Of a stretch of DNA of 64,000 nt, positions 48,905-61,800 are shown piece by piece. The first letter of the stretch is position 1, and each line of letters starts with the position of its first letter. A program made the translations under genes and the position numbers. The stretch is from NCBI GenBank assembly GCA_023231475.1, contig JALJEE010001665.1, forward strand, positions 1-64,000, written 5' to 3'. The notes below the pieces were generated by a model. The model worked only from the letters and a program-made list of their open reading frames with translations. It searched no databases and was not told where the DNA came from. The DNA is from Seison nebaliae (taxonomy: Eukaryota; Rotifera; Pararotatoria; Seisonacea; Seisonidae).

Positions 48905-49098
48905 CTAGAAATTTGATTCATCAGAATCCTTTCTAAAAGTATCGAACAGATCTGGTTCATCCACAAATAACTCTTCAGCAGCGGGAATATTATCCGCTTC
49001 TAATTTTAATCGAATTAAATTTTCAACCACTTCATTGGCTAACCGATTTCGCGTCGACGACTTAATATATTTCATGATCGAAAATCCTGATTCACAAC
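48905..49098 (-). pseudogene. C-terminal fragment of an hAT-family transposase
   Basis: The minus strand reads CESGFSIMKYIKSSTRNRLA, then ENLIRLKLEADNIPAAEE, and ends at a stop at 48905. C-E-x-x-F-S-x-M-x-x-I-K-x-x-x-R-N-R-L is the hallmark of the C-terminal dimerisation part of hAT transposases and their domesticated relatives (ZBED, FAM200). A plausible splice acceptor precedes it, so it may be the last exon of a decayed element or, less likely, of a host gene. Confidence 0.7.
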
Positions 49099-49202
49099 TG
49101 ATAAATTAAAAAAACTAAGTTTTTTAAATTTGAATAAGTTGCCGGAATATTCTCCCAAAATTCAAGAATCCATTTTAAACTATTATGTTCCATTATTAAT
49201 AT

Positions 49203-49340
49203 ACAGTAGGAATTAAAAATAATCGGACACTTTTACGTTTTTATAAAACTGATCATAACTTCTGTTCTATGAAGTATCTTTTGTAAAGGTGGATATCACA
49301 AAATAGCCCTATTCAAGCTCTTAAAGATAGTGCAAAAAAA
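49203..49340 (+). mobile_element. Tc1/mariner-like terminal repeat
   Basis: The sequence starts TACAGTAGGAATTAAAAATA followed by ATCGGACACTTTTACG, preceded by a TA as in Tc1/mariner insertions. It matches the minus-strand end at 23162, and similarity continues inward (ATAACTTCTGTTCTATGAAG, ATTCAAGCTCTTAAAGAT). I found no matching opposite end within the next kilobase. Confidence 0.55.
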
Positions 49341-49734
49341 TTTGAAAAAATTTAAATATTTCATGCATTAACAGGGCATTTTGCATTAGAGTTCATTTTT
49401 CTCTCTCCCGCATGTTTCGAAAATATCGTTTAAAAGTTTTATCCTTCTCAATTAAAAAAACCTTTTATGCCTATCTTGTAGAGCATGTTAGAAAAATTAA
49501 AAATTAAAAAAAAAAATTAAATTATGACATAATTATTGAGCATTTTCCAAAAGTTGTGTTTTTGCATTTCCGGATCAACGTAAACTATTTTAAATCGTGG
49601 TTTGATTTTTTGAAATCGTCACCATCGAAAACCCCCATGTGTAAATTTTCAACGATCTTTAATAAATAATTTAAAGCTTGTTCTTTAACGGTGAAAGTTC
49701 TGTGTCAGACCGTGATTTTTAATTTCTTTAGGTA

Positions 49735-49799
49735 GCCATCGAAAGGATTTCGTCGGAGTTTATTACTCTCTAACTCCAATACAATCCTCTCCCGATGGC
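49735..49799. ncRNA. candidate hairpin RNA (miRNA-precursor-like)
   Basis: The 65-base segment folds as an imperfect hairpin. Stem pieces are GCCATCG with CGATGGC, AGGATT with AATCCT, and GGAGTT with AACTCC, separated by small internal loops, around an 11-base loop TATTACTCTCT. Length and shape are like an animal pre-miRNA. The base composition is richer in GC than the surroundings. It could equally be a palindromic remnant of the neighbouring transposons. No expression evidence is available. Confidence 0.4.
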
Positions 49800-49982
49800 C
49801 GAGCTGCGTTGCAGAGCTTAAACTTCTTTAAAAACAAGTAAAAAATTACAATTTTATTTGATGTCCATCATTAGTTCATTATATTAGTTTATATAATTGG
49901 TTGTTGATAGTTTCATTAGAATCACTTCTCTACATGTTCCACGATCATTTCAAGTAAGTCGCCTAAAGAAATATTTTCATTT

Positions 49983-51387
49983 TCATAAGTCTATGGTAAA
50001 ATAACGATGATCAATTTTATCAAGGAAAGATCTTTGTTTATCCAGTTCCAAACTTTTCTTTATCCGTTCATTGTTGTAGTTAGTAGAAGAAAAATCAGAA
50101 AATATTTCTTGATAATAAAACAACCGAAGTTCTCTGAAATGGATGCGGATTAAGAATAAGATGTCCGATGACAATGATAACCTTCGTGCTTCAATGTTAA
50201 ATTCAGTTGCATCTCTAATAAAATCGAGTAATTTACCTATATTTAAAAGTTTTTCAAGAATTTAAATCAAGACTAAAATGTTTAACTGAAAGTGGGACGT
50301 TTTGGAATATCTTCCATAATGTCATGGAACTTATAATAAAGAAGCTAATAATGGTAATATAACATAATAGGAAGACAGTAAGAGAAATACTAACGTGCAA
50401 CACATTATCGAAACGTTTAAATGGATTATCTCTTCCATAAGCCAAATCCATTGCCACTATCCCAAGAGAATATATGTCTGATTTATAATCGTAAGATTCC
50501 TTCTACTTGAAACATTTGATAGAAATATATGAATGACAATTATAATAACTTGTTCAATAATTTCTGGAGCCAAATAAATTATGTCACTATTGTAGTGAAG
50601 CAAAGGATAATCTGACGTATTGTATGAGAGTTTTCCATTTTCAAATAAACATATTGCATTAGAGAAATCAGTGAGAATTGCATTGTTATTATTTAACAGA
50701 ATGTGTCGACTATTAATATATCTTTTCAGGAATTTCGAAATAAAATTTGCAATTCGATAAAAACAAACCTATGAATTATATAATTTTCCTTCAAATAAGT
50801 CAACGCGTTCAATAAGTCAAATATTAGTTTAATAACAACCTTCAATTGGAAACCATTTTGATAATCGTCTTGACATAATACTTCTTCACATGATCCTAAA
50901 ATTAGAAGAAATAATTTAAAATTTAGAAGAAGGAAATTCGAACCAAAATTATAAAATTTCATTTCTATCAACAAAAATGTATCAACTACTAGACATTGTT
51001 TAATCCTGCAAATATTGTCATGCCTCAATTCTCTTAACATTTTACAATGATTCTAAATTTGGAACCATAGTTTTTCAATTAAATAAATTAATGAGAAATA
51101 ACCAAAATATTCATTCCATATTTTCTTTTGAGAAAGTTATTCCTTAAAGAATATTGATTTCTTTCGTCAATTAAAAATTCCTCCAAATTAACACAATAGA
51201 GAAATGTTGATTGGTTTTCATGAGTGGTTTGACGACGAAACACTTTCGATAAAGAGTTTATGACAGCTGACCGATTTTTTTTATAAGTCAATTTGAAGAA
51301 CGTTCCTTTTCCTTTTCCAATCGTTATCGACGGAACTTCGTAAAAGAATTGTGGTGGTTGCTTATTAATAATTTTCTTCATTTTCAC
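49983..51387 (-). CDS. STRAD-like pseudokinase
   Basis: STRAD is a pseudokinase that allosterically activates LKB1 with MO25. From the ATG at 51387 the exons join as MNIL-NHCKMLRELRHDNICRI, then KFYNFG-SCEEVLCQDD, IIHR-YINSRHILLN, IIEQ-KESYDYKSDIYSLG. The fold is a protein kinase: helix C and beta-4 to beta-5, helix E, APE (LAPEII) and a D-x-Y-S-x-G motif in helix F. Catalytic residues are lost. HRD is HRY, DFG is DFS (ILTDFSNAI), the beta-3 Lys position is not Lys (TFLYCVNLE), and the Gly-rich loop is weak. GSCEEVL aligns with the STRAD hinge GSAKDL. The last exons (50230-49983) are tentative. Another degenerate STE20-group kinase is possible. Confidence 0.65.
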
Positions 51388-51483
51388 ATTCTAATACTAG
51401 TCGAGAGGAAAATTTCTGAGAAAAAGAATATAACAAAAATGGTGAAGATGAAAAGAAAGTTACAAAATAAAATAAATTTTCTA

Positions 51484-54400
51484 TCAATAATTTTTTAAAC
51501 ATTTCTGACGAAAATTTGAAATTAATCGATAATCTGATTCAAATTCATTCGACTTCTCATATCCAATTTTTAAGAGATGTAAAGGAACACCAGCCATCTT
51601 CGCTACGTTGTATCCATGACTCTTTTCAGCTGCACCTTCACCTAACGTATAAAGGAAAGTGACATTTCCAGTAGTCTCATCATAAACGAATTCCATATGT
51701 CCTACCCAAACCAATTTCCTGTTTTCTTCATTTAAATTAGTTGATTTGAAATTTAAATTCGTTATTTCATTCACCAGTTGATGATAGTGAGTGGAAAATA
51801 GTGTGAAACATTGAACGTGATTGATGAGATAAGTGATAACAGAAAATGCGATTGAACTTCCATCAAAAGTTGCAGTTCCTCGTCCAAGTTCATCCATCAA
51901 AATTAACGATCGATTTGTTGCTCTTTTCAGAATATTGGACGTCTCCATTAATTCTATGTAGAGAGTACTCTGTCCACTCATTAAACGATCACCAGAAGAT
52001 CCTCCAATTCTTGTAAAAATTTGATCGATTGGAGGAGAAATAACGACCTTTTCAGCCGGTAATGGACATCCGATTTGTGCCATCAAAACGGTAGTTGCAA
52101 CCTGACGAAGTAACGTCGATTTACCACCCATATTAGGTCCGGTAACAAGTAGAAGTTGTTTCGATTTCGTATCGAGAGTGATCGTATTCGGAATATAATC
52201 ACCAGCCATCAAAGGATATGTTCCCGATTCGATAAACAATTTTCGATTGTCAAAATTCTCATCTTGAATTTCAGCGAAACAAATTGAATTGGCATTCGAT
52301 TTCAAACCATATTCACTTAATGACAAAAGTACATCAAGGAGAGCGATTATTGAGGAATAATATGTCCAAATATTTTGATTGACGAAATTAGGATTGGAAA
52401 AGAATGTTATTAAATTATCTTCTTTCCAATTTACTTGAAATTCATCGATCTTGTTAAAAAAAGTGGAGAAAACAATTCGCGTTAAATCTTTCAGAATTAC
52501 ATTACATTCCTTTTCCGCTTCATCTAAACGATTGATTAATTGTCTTAATTCGAAAGTATAAAATCTTTTGAAGCCTTTTCTCGTCGATTGAATTTCATAT
52601 TCCTCATCTCCAACTTTGTGAACGTTCTTTGCCACATTGTCAGGAATTTCCAATAAATATTTCCCATTTTTTGTCGTACTAATGTTGGTACTGATGTATT
52701 TGATGGAATTACATCCGAAAATCGTCTGTTGTTTCAACAGATATTCATTTAAATCTTCTGTGACACTTTCAATTTTCCTCAAAGATTCATCATAAGTTTC
52801 ATCAACACCAGATCTAGGACGAATGACACCTTCCTTTATTGCATCTTTATGATCGAATGAATTTGAAATTTTAGAAAGCACTTTCGTAAATAATTTAAAA
52901 TTATTCTCATCGAATAATTCATTGAATAATTTTGAATTCCTCAACAATTTGTGATTATCTCCTTGAAAAAATAATTTTAATTGATTCTCAATCAATTCGA
53001 ATGAATTTATTAATTGAACAAAATCCATTACTTCTCGTTTCTTATAAATTCGATCATCGAACATAATACAACGACTATTTGGATCATCTTCAAACTTCTT
53101 CATCGAAATCGAATTAATTCTATGGAGTAATCGTTCGAGATCGGGTAATTTGGATAATTGTAATCGGAAATCTGATCGATTCTCTTCGTCCAACGACATT
53201 ATTACTTGAATAGCGATTGATCGAGAAATAATCAATTCCTTGCTAATTAATGGACGACATAACCAAATTCTTAATAATCGTCGACCCATATGTGTCGAAC
53301 AATTGTTGAGCATGGAGTATAAAGTATTATTAGTTGATTGGTCGAATGAATTTTCAAATATTTCCAATTGATTTAATGTCGTCTCATCAATTATCATAAA
53401 TTTATCACCTTTCTTTTCTTTCTCGTCATTCTTCACACCATCAATAATTTCAATAATGTCCAATCGGTTTAACGTTACACGATCAATGAGAGACGTTTCT
53501 AAATAGTCAGCAAGAATCTTGAAAGAAAAATATCTTTCTTTCTTATCGAAAATATAATTCTCAAATTTTTCATAGGAAACATTTTCCTGATAATATTCAC
53601 GTCGCTTAATTTGGTTTTTCACTATGTCCAATGTAATTTTATCCGAATCATAATTCAATTGTCTTACTTGAAATCCAAATCTTTTCAACGATTCCATTAT
53701 TTTTAAATTTGTTTTTTTTGAAATTAACATCTCACTGGGTGGACATTGAATAAAATAATATGACAAATTATCTAAACGCGAATTTTCTTCTATCACTTCT
53801 CCACATTTCAATAATCCGATTGTCGTATCGATAAAACAGAATGTCACTTCAAATTTCTCTCCAATTATTTCTCTCACCGTCATCGCATAAAGATACGTGT
53901 TGTTATCTAAATTTTTAGGCAAACATTCTTCCTCCACTTTCTTCTCATCACATTTGTCCTGATCCAACAATTTCATATTAGATGTCGATGGGGAATACGT
54001 CGCTGTCCCCAACGTTATTATTCGACAAATCTGTTTTCGTTTAACTTAAATTAGTAGAAATAAATTTCAAAATAAACTTCTCGACGAACAACTTTCTCGT
54101 GTGGTTTCCGTCGAGTACCATGAGCTTTCATACTCAATCTCTCTTTCATCATATTTGGAGTTTCTGTTTGTTCGATACGAACAACTGCATAACCACGATT
54201 CACTAAAATTTCTGAGTATTTTTCATGCATTATTTCTGGAAAACCACAATGAGCATAATCTCCCTATGAAAATTCGATGAATGAATTTGAAATTCAAAAA
54301 AAAACAACTTTCATGAAAGTTAAATTCAATTCCTTCACTACAGTCATTGCATCCATATGATAGAATTCGTAAAATTTTCCAACCTATTTATGAATGAAAT

Positions 54401-55216
54401 ATAATATGGGAATAAATTTAAAACTTTGAAAAAGAGAAGTTTATCGAAATTTTCCGATTTAATCTTCCACCACTGAGTCATTCCCGGAGTTAATGATTTA
54501 ATGAAAGACGAAGGAATAAATAAGGTGGAAGGATCATAATTAGGATGATCTGGACGTCTTTCCATCGCGTCTCTGATGATTAAAATTGATTAAAAACATT
54601 TTTTTAAAAGTTAAATAAACTTTAGATACTTTTCTTTTAAGAAATCGAAGTTTTCATGTGTAAATCGATTTTTTACTAAAGAGTTATTTGTCTTTATCAG
54701 ATTCTCTTTCTGTTAATAGAAAAAACGTTACATTAAATATTATCTCTTTACAAATGATAGAATGGAAACTTTTATTTTGTGAATAAATTGTTTATCTACA
54801 TTAGTAGTAGTCGTTTGTGGTTCTATCATTCCCTCGTTCAATTCATAATCGGATGGAACAAAATTAATTTTTCTTTCGTATTTCCCAATCAAATCCTCTT
54901 TATCTACTTCCATTTCTTCAATTTTTTCTGCTTTCGTGTTTTCATTATTCGCATCAAAATCCAACATGATCTTATGACGGATACTTGATCGACGACGTGG
55001 TTCCATTTCTTCTTCTTCATCAGACGAAACGATACGTCTCCTCTTTTTCATTTGATCAGAAATTGGAGATTCAATATCTTTCCTTTTCTCTTGTTGCACT
55101 TTCGTGTTACTTCTTTTATCTTCGCTCTGAGAACCATTTGACTGAAGACTTCTTCCTACAGTCGATTTTCCTTGTGGAGTTTTAGAAATGAATGAAAGTA
55201 ATGAAGATTGTTTCAT
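51484..55216 (-). CDS. MSH6: MSH6 mismatch-recognition ATPase
   Basis: With MSH2 forms MutS-alpha, which recognises base-base mismatches. Six exons join in frame from the ATG at 55216. The N-terminus is a PCNA-binding-type motif (KQSSLLSFISK; the second aromatic is missing), then a basic, Ser-rich, disordered segment with KKRRRIVSSDEEEE. No PWWP domain is present. The mismatch-binding domain has the Phe-x-Glu motif split by introns: SENFDKLLFFK-VGKFYEFYHMD. RREICRII follows the connector. The ATPase shows Walker A TGPNMGGKST, Walker B MDELGRGTATFDG, signature STLYIELMETSNIL and STHYH. The length is about 1070 residues, shorter than human MSH6 because of the short N-terminus. Donors are GTT except one GTATCT. 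Confidence 0.95.
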
Positions 55217-55322
55217 TCTAATTTTGGAGATAAATAAATGTGAAACAAAACAAAATGAAGCTGTAAATTAAATTTGTGAAAGAAAATTTCGAAGAATTTA
55301 AAGTTTATTATAAAATTGTTCT

Positions 55323-55754
55323 TCAAATTCCTTTTCTTGGTGTTCCAATTTTTGTGTTTTTCGTTGCTCTTTGTTTATACATTTTTCGAATTGCTTCTAT
55401 TGCCACATAATTTTCTTTGGAAATCTCTTCATTCTCTTTATTAAATTGATTGAGATTTGGATACTTCTTAAGTGATTCTCGTCTTTTATTTCTTTCGATC
55501 TCTTCTAAAAACATTTTATTATTCTCTTCTAATTCATTATCCGTTAATTCTTTCGTGAACTCATAAGGATATTCAACTGCAGGATGAATCGCTCCAATAA
55601 TACTTCCTCCAATTTTTCCATTCGATAATTTTGTTATTCGCATTTCATCTTTGTAATGAACAGATTTATTGAATGAACCAGAAGATGAGAAATGAACAAC
55701 GGAAGGGACAAATGAGTTTCTTAAGAGAAACAACTTGTAAAGATGTTTTTCCAT
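55323..55754 (-). CDS. MRPL42: mitochondrial large-subunit ribosomal protein mL42
   Basis: mL42 is an animal-type protein of the mitochondrial large ribosomal subunit. The core reads ITKLSNGKIGGSIIGAIHPA followed by VEYPYEFTKELTD, matching the human segment with HPSVDIPYEHTKP. I choose the ATG at 55754 because it gives 143 residues (human 142) and a start EKHLYKLFLLRNSFVPSVV that suits a mitochondrial targeting signal. The frame is open upstream to 55895, but that would add a long unconserved stretch. The C-terminus is helical and basic, ending TKIGTPRKGI. It lies 106 bp upstream of MSH6 on the same strand. Confidence 0.85.
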   Translation of the reverse strand: MEKHLYKLFLLRNSFVPSVVHFSSSGSFNKSVHYKDEMRITKLSNGKIGGSIIGAIHPAVEYPYEFTKELTDNELEENNKMFLEEIERNKRRESLKKYPNLNQFNKENEEISKENYVAIEAIRKMYKQRATKNTKIGTPRKGI

Positions 55755-56265
55755 TTCTTGTTTTGTTGAAAAAGTTTTCAAATTGATATTGAAAATGCAC
55801 ACGGGAAAATTTAGCTTCGATTTCAAAGGATGAAAGAAGAATTTAAGTAATCTCCCAAAATATTTTTTCACATAACTTTTTTGAGGAAATGGCAAAGTTA
55901 TATTACTTATTTTTTATTTTAATAATTTCTGATTTTTACATTTTTCACCGTTTACGAAGATTCATTTTTCCCTTCTTTTTTTTTCAACTTCATTTCACTT
56001 CACTTTCAAAAAATCCATTTGTTTCATCTGAAGAATTTACTGTAATTCTTTCATTTGTTGTTTGAGTAAAGGAAGAATTTAGTCGACATCTCTAAATTAA
56101 TTAGATCAATAAATTAAATTAATTTTCTATAACAATTTTCTTTCTCTCTTTTCACTTGAACTTGATCTCTATTTTTCTTGGAAACATCTGATAAATTCAT
56201 TTCGATTTCATTCATTAATTCTCCTCGTTAGATATTTTACTATAAAAACAAATTTTCCAAAAATA
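55755..56265. other. divergent intergenic region between mL42 and eIF4E
   Basis: T-rich and AT-rich DNA that should contain both promoters. No element stands out. Confidence 0.5.
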
Positions 56266-57097
56266 ATGACGGAAGTTGCAACTAACGATCCAATCCCTAC
56301 ACCACCTGAAGATGAAGTTGGAGATGTGATTTATTTGTCTCTTATTTCACTTCGATTTTTAGGTTAAACTGGAAGATGATGCAATTGTTAAAAACGATGA
56401 TATAAAGTTAACTCACAAATTAACATATCAATGGACATTTTGGTATTATAATGGAAATCTTCGTTCAAACAATTGGGAAGATAATATTTTAGAATTGGCC
56501 TCCGCTTCCTACGTCGAAGATTTTTGGACGTTACGTTTATTTCCTTATTTAAATCTCCCATAATTTCATTTTCTTTTCATTTCAGTGTTTTCCGTCATTT
56601 GCCTGTACCATCTCAATTACCAGATTCTCATGATTATATGTTCTTCCGAAGTGGAATTCAACCTATTTACGAGAAAGAAGAGAATTGCAACGGAGGAATT
56701 TTAGAAGTTGGAAATATTAATTCAAGCTCAACACCACAATTATTCGATGTTTTATGGATGCAATCGGTTTATTTATTTCCTCTTCCTCTCAATACAATAA
56801 ATCTCATTCCTTAATTTCATTTTAGTTACTCGCATTAATTGGACATCAATTTGAAGATGAAACAGTTCACATTTGTGGAATTTTTGCGAAGAAACGATCC
56901 AAAACACGTGTTGCTCTCTGGCTCAATACTAAAGATAAGAGTACCGTTCAACGAATCGGATACACGTGGAAAAACGTTTGTCAATTTATCCAATCGACAA
57001 AAATGCAATTTAAAGTTTATCTTGAATTTCTCTCAATTTTCTTAATTATATTATTTAGGCCCATACCGATCGTGGTTTTATGTTCGAAGTTATATAG
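56266..57097 (+). CDS. eIF4E-family cap-binding protein with Trp-to-Tyr change
   Basis: eIF4E binds the mRNA cap and starts translation. Five exons joined by short introns give about 205 residues from the ATG at 56266 to the TAG at 57095-57097. The core shows YQWTFWYYNGNLRSNNWEDN (the Trp equivalents of human Trp43, 46 and 56), DFW (Trp73), SHDYMFFRSGIQPIYEKE, LLALIGHQFED and VALWLNTKD (Trp166). Human eIF4E has Trp102 in the E-P-M-W-E-D motif, one of the two residues that sandwich the cap; here the same position is Tyr, followed by the conserved Glu. The short C-terminus ends GFMFEVI, like the usual NRFVV. It is most like class I in its other Trp residues. Confidence 0.9.
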
Positions 57098-57643
57098 TTT
57101 AGAAGCTGTTCCCAATTTTTTTTCTATTAATCGACCAATATTGAATAGGAATATGTTAAGATTATTTATTATATTTTTTCCTTCGTTCATCTACAACAAT
57201 TTTTATCAAACTTTTTCGAGCACCTTTCATCATATTACGAACTGAATGACTTCATTCGCTTATTGTTATCCACTTTCGAATTACTTCATCGTTATTTCGA
57301 ATTTTCCGTTTATTCCATTAAATTAAGTCACAATTTCTAATAAGGCAATCACTAATAAAACTTTACGAATTGGAAAAAATTGTTCTTAATTAGTCTTAAT
57401 TAATAATGTTAACAAATTTCATAATAAATGAAAAGAATAAAAATATTTAAAAGATTCTGTAAATTATTTGCAATAATTTTTCGTTCACAAATTCAAATAA
57501 TTTTTTGAAAATACATTAAAAGATGATAATAATTGAAAGAGAATGAATCAGTTAAAATGAAATTTTAAGCTGAAACAATTTTTTTTATTATACTGTAATT
57601 TAAATTCATTCATGTGTCATTGATTGTGGTGAATGGTGAAAAA
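57098..57643. other. spacer between eIF4E and DPM1
   Basis: AT-rich spacer with no other feature seen. Confidence 0.5.
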
Positions 57644-58639
<996 letters not shown>

Positions 58640-58820
58640 TGACAATAGAACATTAAACAATTTCAAAATTCCTTTAATTTATTTAAGCCTCATATTTATC
58701 TCAACATCATTTATTTTTGATTCTGTGGATTATCATGTTAAATGAAAATTTAATTGATCTATTACTTCATTTTGATAACGTTCCGGAAGTATTCTAGTTT
58801 AACATTAATTTTTCGTAACC

Positions 58821-61800
58821 ATGGAAGCAATAGAAAGCGATTATGAGGAACAGAATTTTTTGGATAGTGTTAAATTCTTAAAAAAGTTTTATAACTATCT
58901 CTCATATGAACATTGTTTAGACTAATTAAATTTCTTTAGAATTACAAGAGGGGGAGAAGTTGAAGTTCATCCAGTGGAAGACGCATTAATTGTCGAATAT
59001 ACCATTGAAGCGACGTTACTTGATGATAACGACCGAGAAATTCTATCTGAAGTCAGAGACACTTCCAAAGTGTGAGAAATTTCTTATTAATTCCATTTAA
59101 TAATCAACATCATATTATAGTATTCGACTACACAATTTACGTGAAGAGTCTCCCTCATCAATAACTCAACAAATTATCGATAAATGTCCATTGATCAATG
59201 AGAATCAACGGGAAAAAATTGAAAAATTAGTAAGTTATCTAAAAAAACGTGATCCGCCCAACGAGAGGACTGTCTCGAAGACTGCTGAAAAATGTTAGAA
59301 CTCTTCAAGAACTTTCGATGATTGGATGAAGAATTTTTTCACGTAATAATTTTATGATAATCCTTTTTTTGAGTTACTGGACTCGCAATTTTGAGGAATC
59401 GAACAAATCGAAATTTCGGTCATCGAAAAAGTAATGATAATTTCTTTAGCTTTATTTTTATTGCTTTGCTTCATGTACGAGTATATGATCTGTGATCAGA
59501 TTCTGATACATAATTATTTTAAGAATATTATCAGAGTAAATTTGGGGAGAACTATTAATATTTTTCCTTAATAGTGCAAGCTTTCCGCGAAAAAAGAAAA
59601 GAAAGATTAAATGCTGAAATCAAAGATCCAGGAACTGATTTCGGTTCGGAAGATGTAGCAAATTTGAGAGATATCGAAATATACACGGATATGATTTATG
59701 AAGAAGATGTAAAACTTCGGATTCAAGGTTAGTTTATTGTTGATAATGTGACCAATTCGAATGATGTTCAATTTATAAGGAACACAATTATTGTTGCAAC
59801 TAGCGAGAAATCCTGATAATTTGGACGATCTATGCAGTTCAGGTTATTGAAGAGTTTTAATAAAAATGATAATTTTATTCTTTTCTTCACAGAAAGTTTA
59901 TTGAATATGTTGTCAAGAGTATTGAAGGAAGAAAAGACTAAAAACATCGAAATAGCAACCAATGTGACGTATGTCTTCTTTTGCTTTTCGTCCTTTTCGT
60001 TGTTCCACAATATTCTGAAAGCATATAAGATAGGTGCAACAACTATCGAATTGATTAATGAACAAATTGAATATTCCAAAAAGATGGAATTAATGCTTCA
60101 ACAACAACAGAAAAAGAAGGATAACTACAAAAAATTTCAATTTAAACAAGAACAATATTTGAGAGGTTGGTCTTAATTTTTAATTTTCAATTTGTAAATT
60201 TCTCTAATTTAGTTGCATTTTATCTCCTGTTCAATATGGCGGAAGATGTTCGAATTGAAATTAAAATGCAAAAAAAGAAAATCATTCCATCATTATGCTA
60301 CTTTTTGAGACGTTCAAATGAGGATTTGATAATTATTGTCTTGTCATTTCTCAAACGTTTATCCATTAGAAGTGAAAACAAAGAAATTATGGTTAATATC
60401 CAAAAATAATAATTGGTTAATCGATCTTTATAGATTCAAGAAAAAATTGCTCCATTACTTGAAAGAATATTAGTCAACTCATGTGGGAGAGATCTTCAAA
60501 CAGTATTACTCCGATTAATTTTCAATTTATCATTCGATACGAAGTTTCGTCGATTAATGATTCGTCTCGAGTATATTGGAAAACTCACTCAAAATATTGG
60601 GAAATGTCCAATAAGAAATAAATTAATTTTTCAAATCTTTTATCTGATTTCCACGGACAAACATCATCGTGAATGTTTTGCTGACAATGAGGAAACGATT
60701 AAAATAGTTTAAATTTTATTTTCCACTTCTTATCAATCATTTCATCCTAACTAAAGTTAATTAAATTATTTGCTGGCGATAAAGAACGTTGTACAATTGA
60801 TTATAAATTTAAGTATGTGGATGATAATGGAACATCAAGTGTTGTCGAATCTAATACACATTTTCTATTATTATCAATTCTGGCAAATTTGGGTTAGAAT
60901 GAAAATTATACTGAAATTTGTATATTGAAGATTGTTTTCCATATTAGCAACTGATTCGAAATGTTCCCAATATATGTCGAATGTACTGAAATATTTCTTA
61001 AAAAGAGCGTTTCGTAAAAAGGATGCATTATTAATGAAATTTGTCAGGAATATTTGTTCACATGATAAATTTACACCAGAGATGGTGGAAATATTGATGG
61101 TTAGAATTTTAAAAGTAATTTACCGTTTTTTCAAATTCACTTTTTGTAGGAAAATTTAGAAAAACTATTGGAAATTGTCGTTAATTTCAAAGATGATTTT
61201 TTTTCATTGGAAGGAGAAGAAGAATTAGTGGTAAATGAGAAACATTTTGTGTTAGAATGTGTGGGATTATTATCAAATATTACAATGAAGGAATTGGATT
61301 GGGAGCATGTCCTCCAGGAATACAAATTAATCAATTGGACTGTCAATCGTCTAGCAACATGTTATTGAAAATTCAATTATTAAACTTTGAAAAAAAAAAT
61401 TGAAATCGTTTTTTAGATGCAAATGATTGTGATGAACCCATCAACATTGAGATTATTACTCTTCTGGGAACATTGTGTCGTGATCCAAATACAGCTGAAT
61501 TAATTTCTAAAACAACTACATTAACTCTCTTACAAGAAATTCTGCAAAGTTCATTCCTCGAAATTTTCTTCGAAAAAACTTTAATTGATAATAAACTTGT
61601 AGATTTGAAGGAAAGTGATGATAAGAGTGAAAATGTGTTGGTCCAAATATTTTATGTGTTTTACCAAATGATTTATCATAAATCGACGAGAGATGAAGTA
61701 TTGAAAAATGGAGTAATTCCCAGAATTCTACTGAAATTTTTATCATCTAAAAACATGGAAATTCGACGTGTTTGCACATTAATTTTTGACATTATTGCTG

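Noticed and set aside
49780-49815. CCCGATGGCCGAGCTGCGTTGCAG read as a tRNA-Ser-like D arm, suggesting a SINE
   Set aside because: Only the short word GATGGCCGAG matches tRNA-Ser; no B box or tail follows, and the bases are explained by the hairpin.
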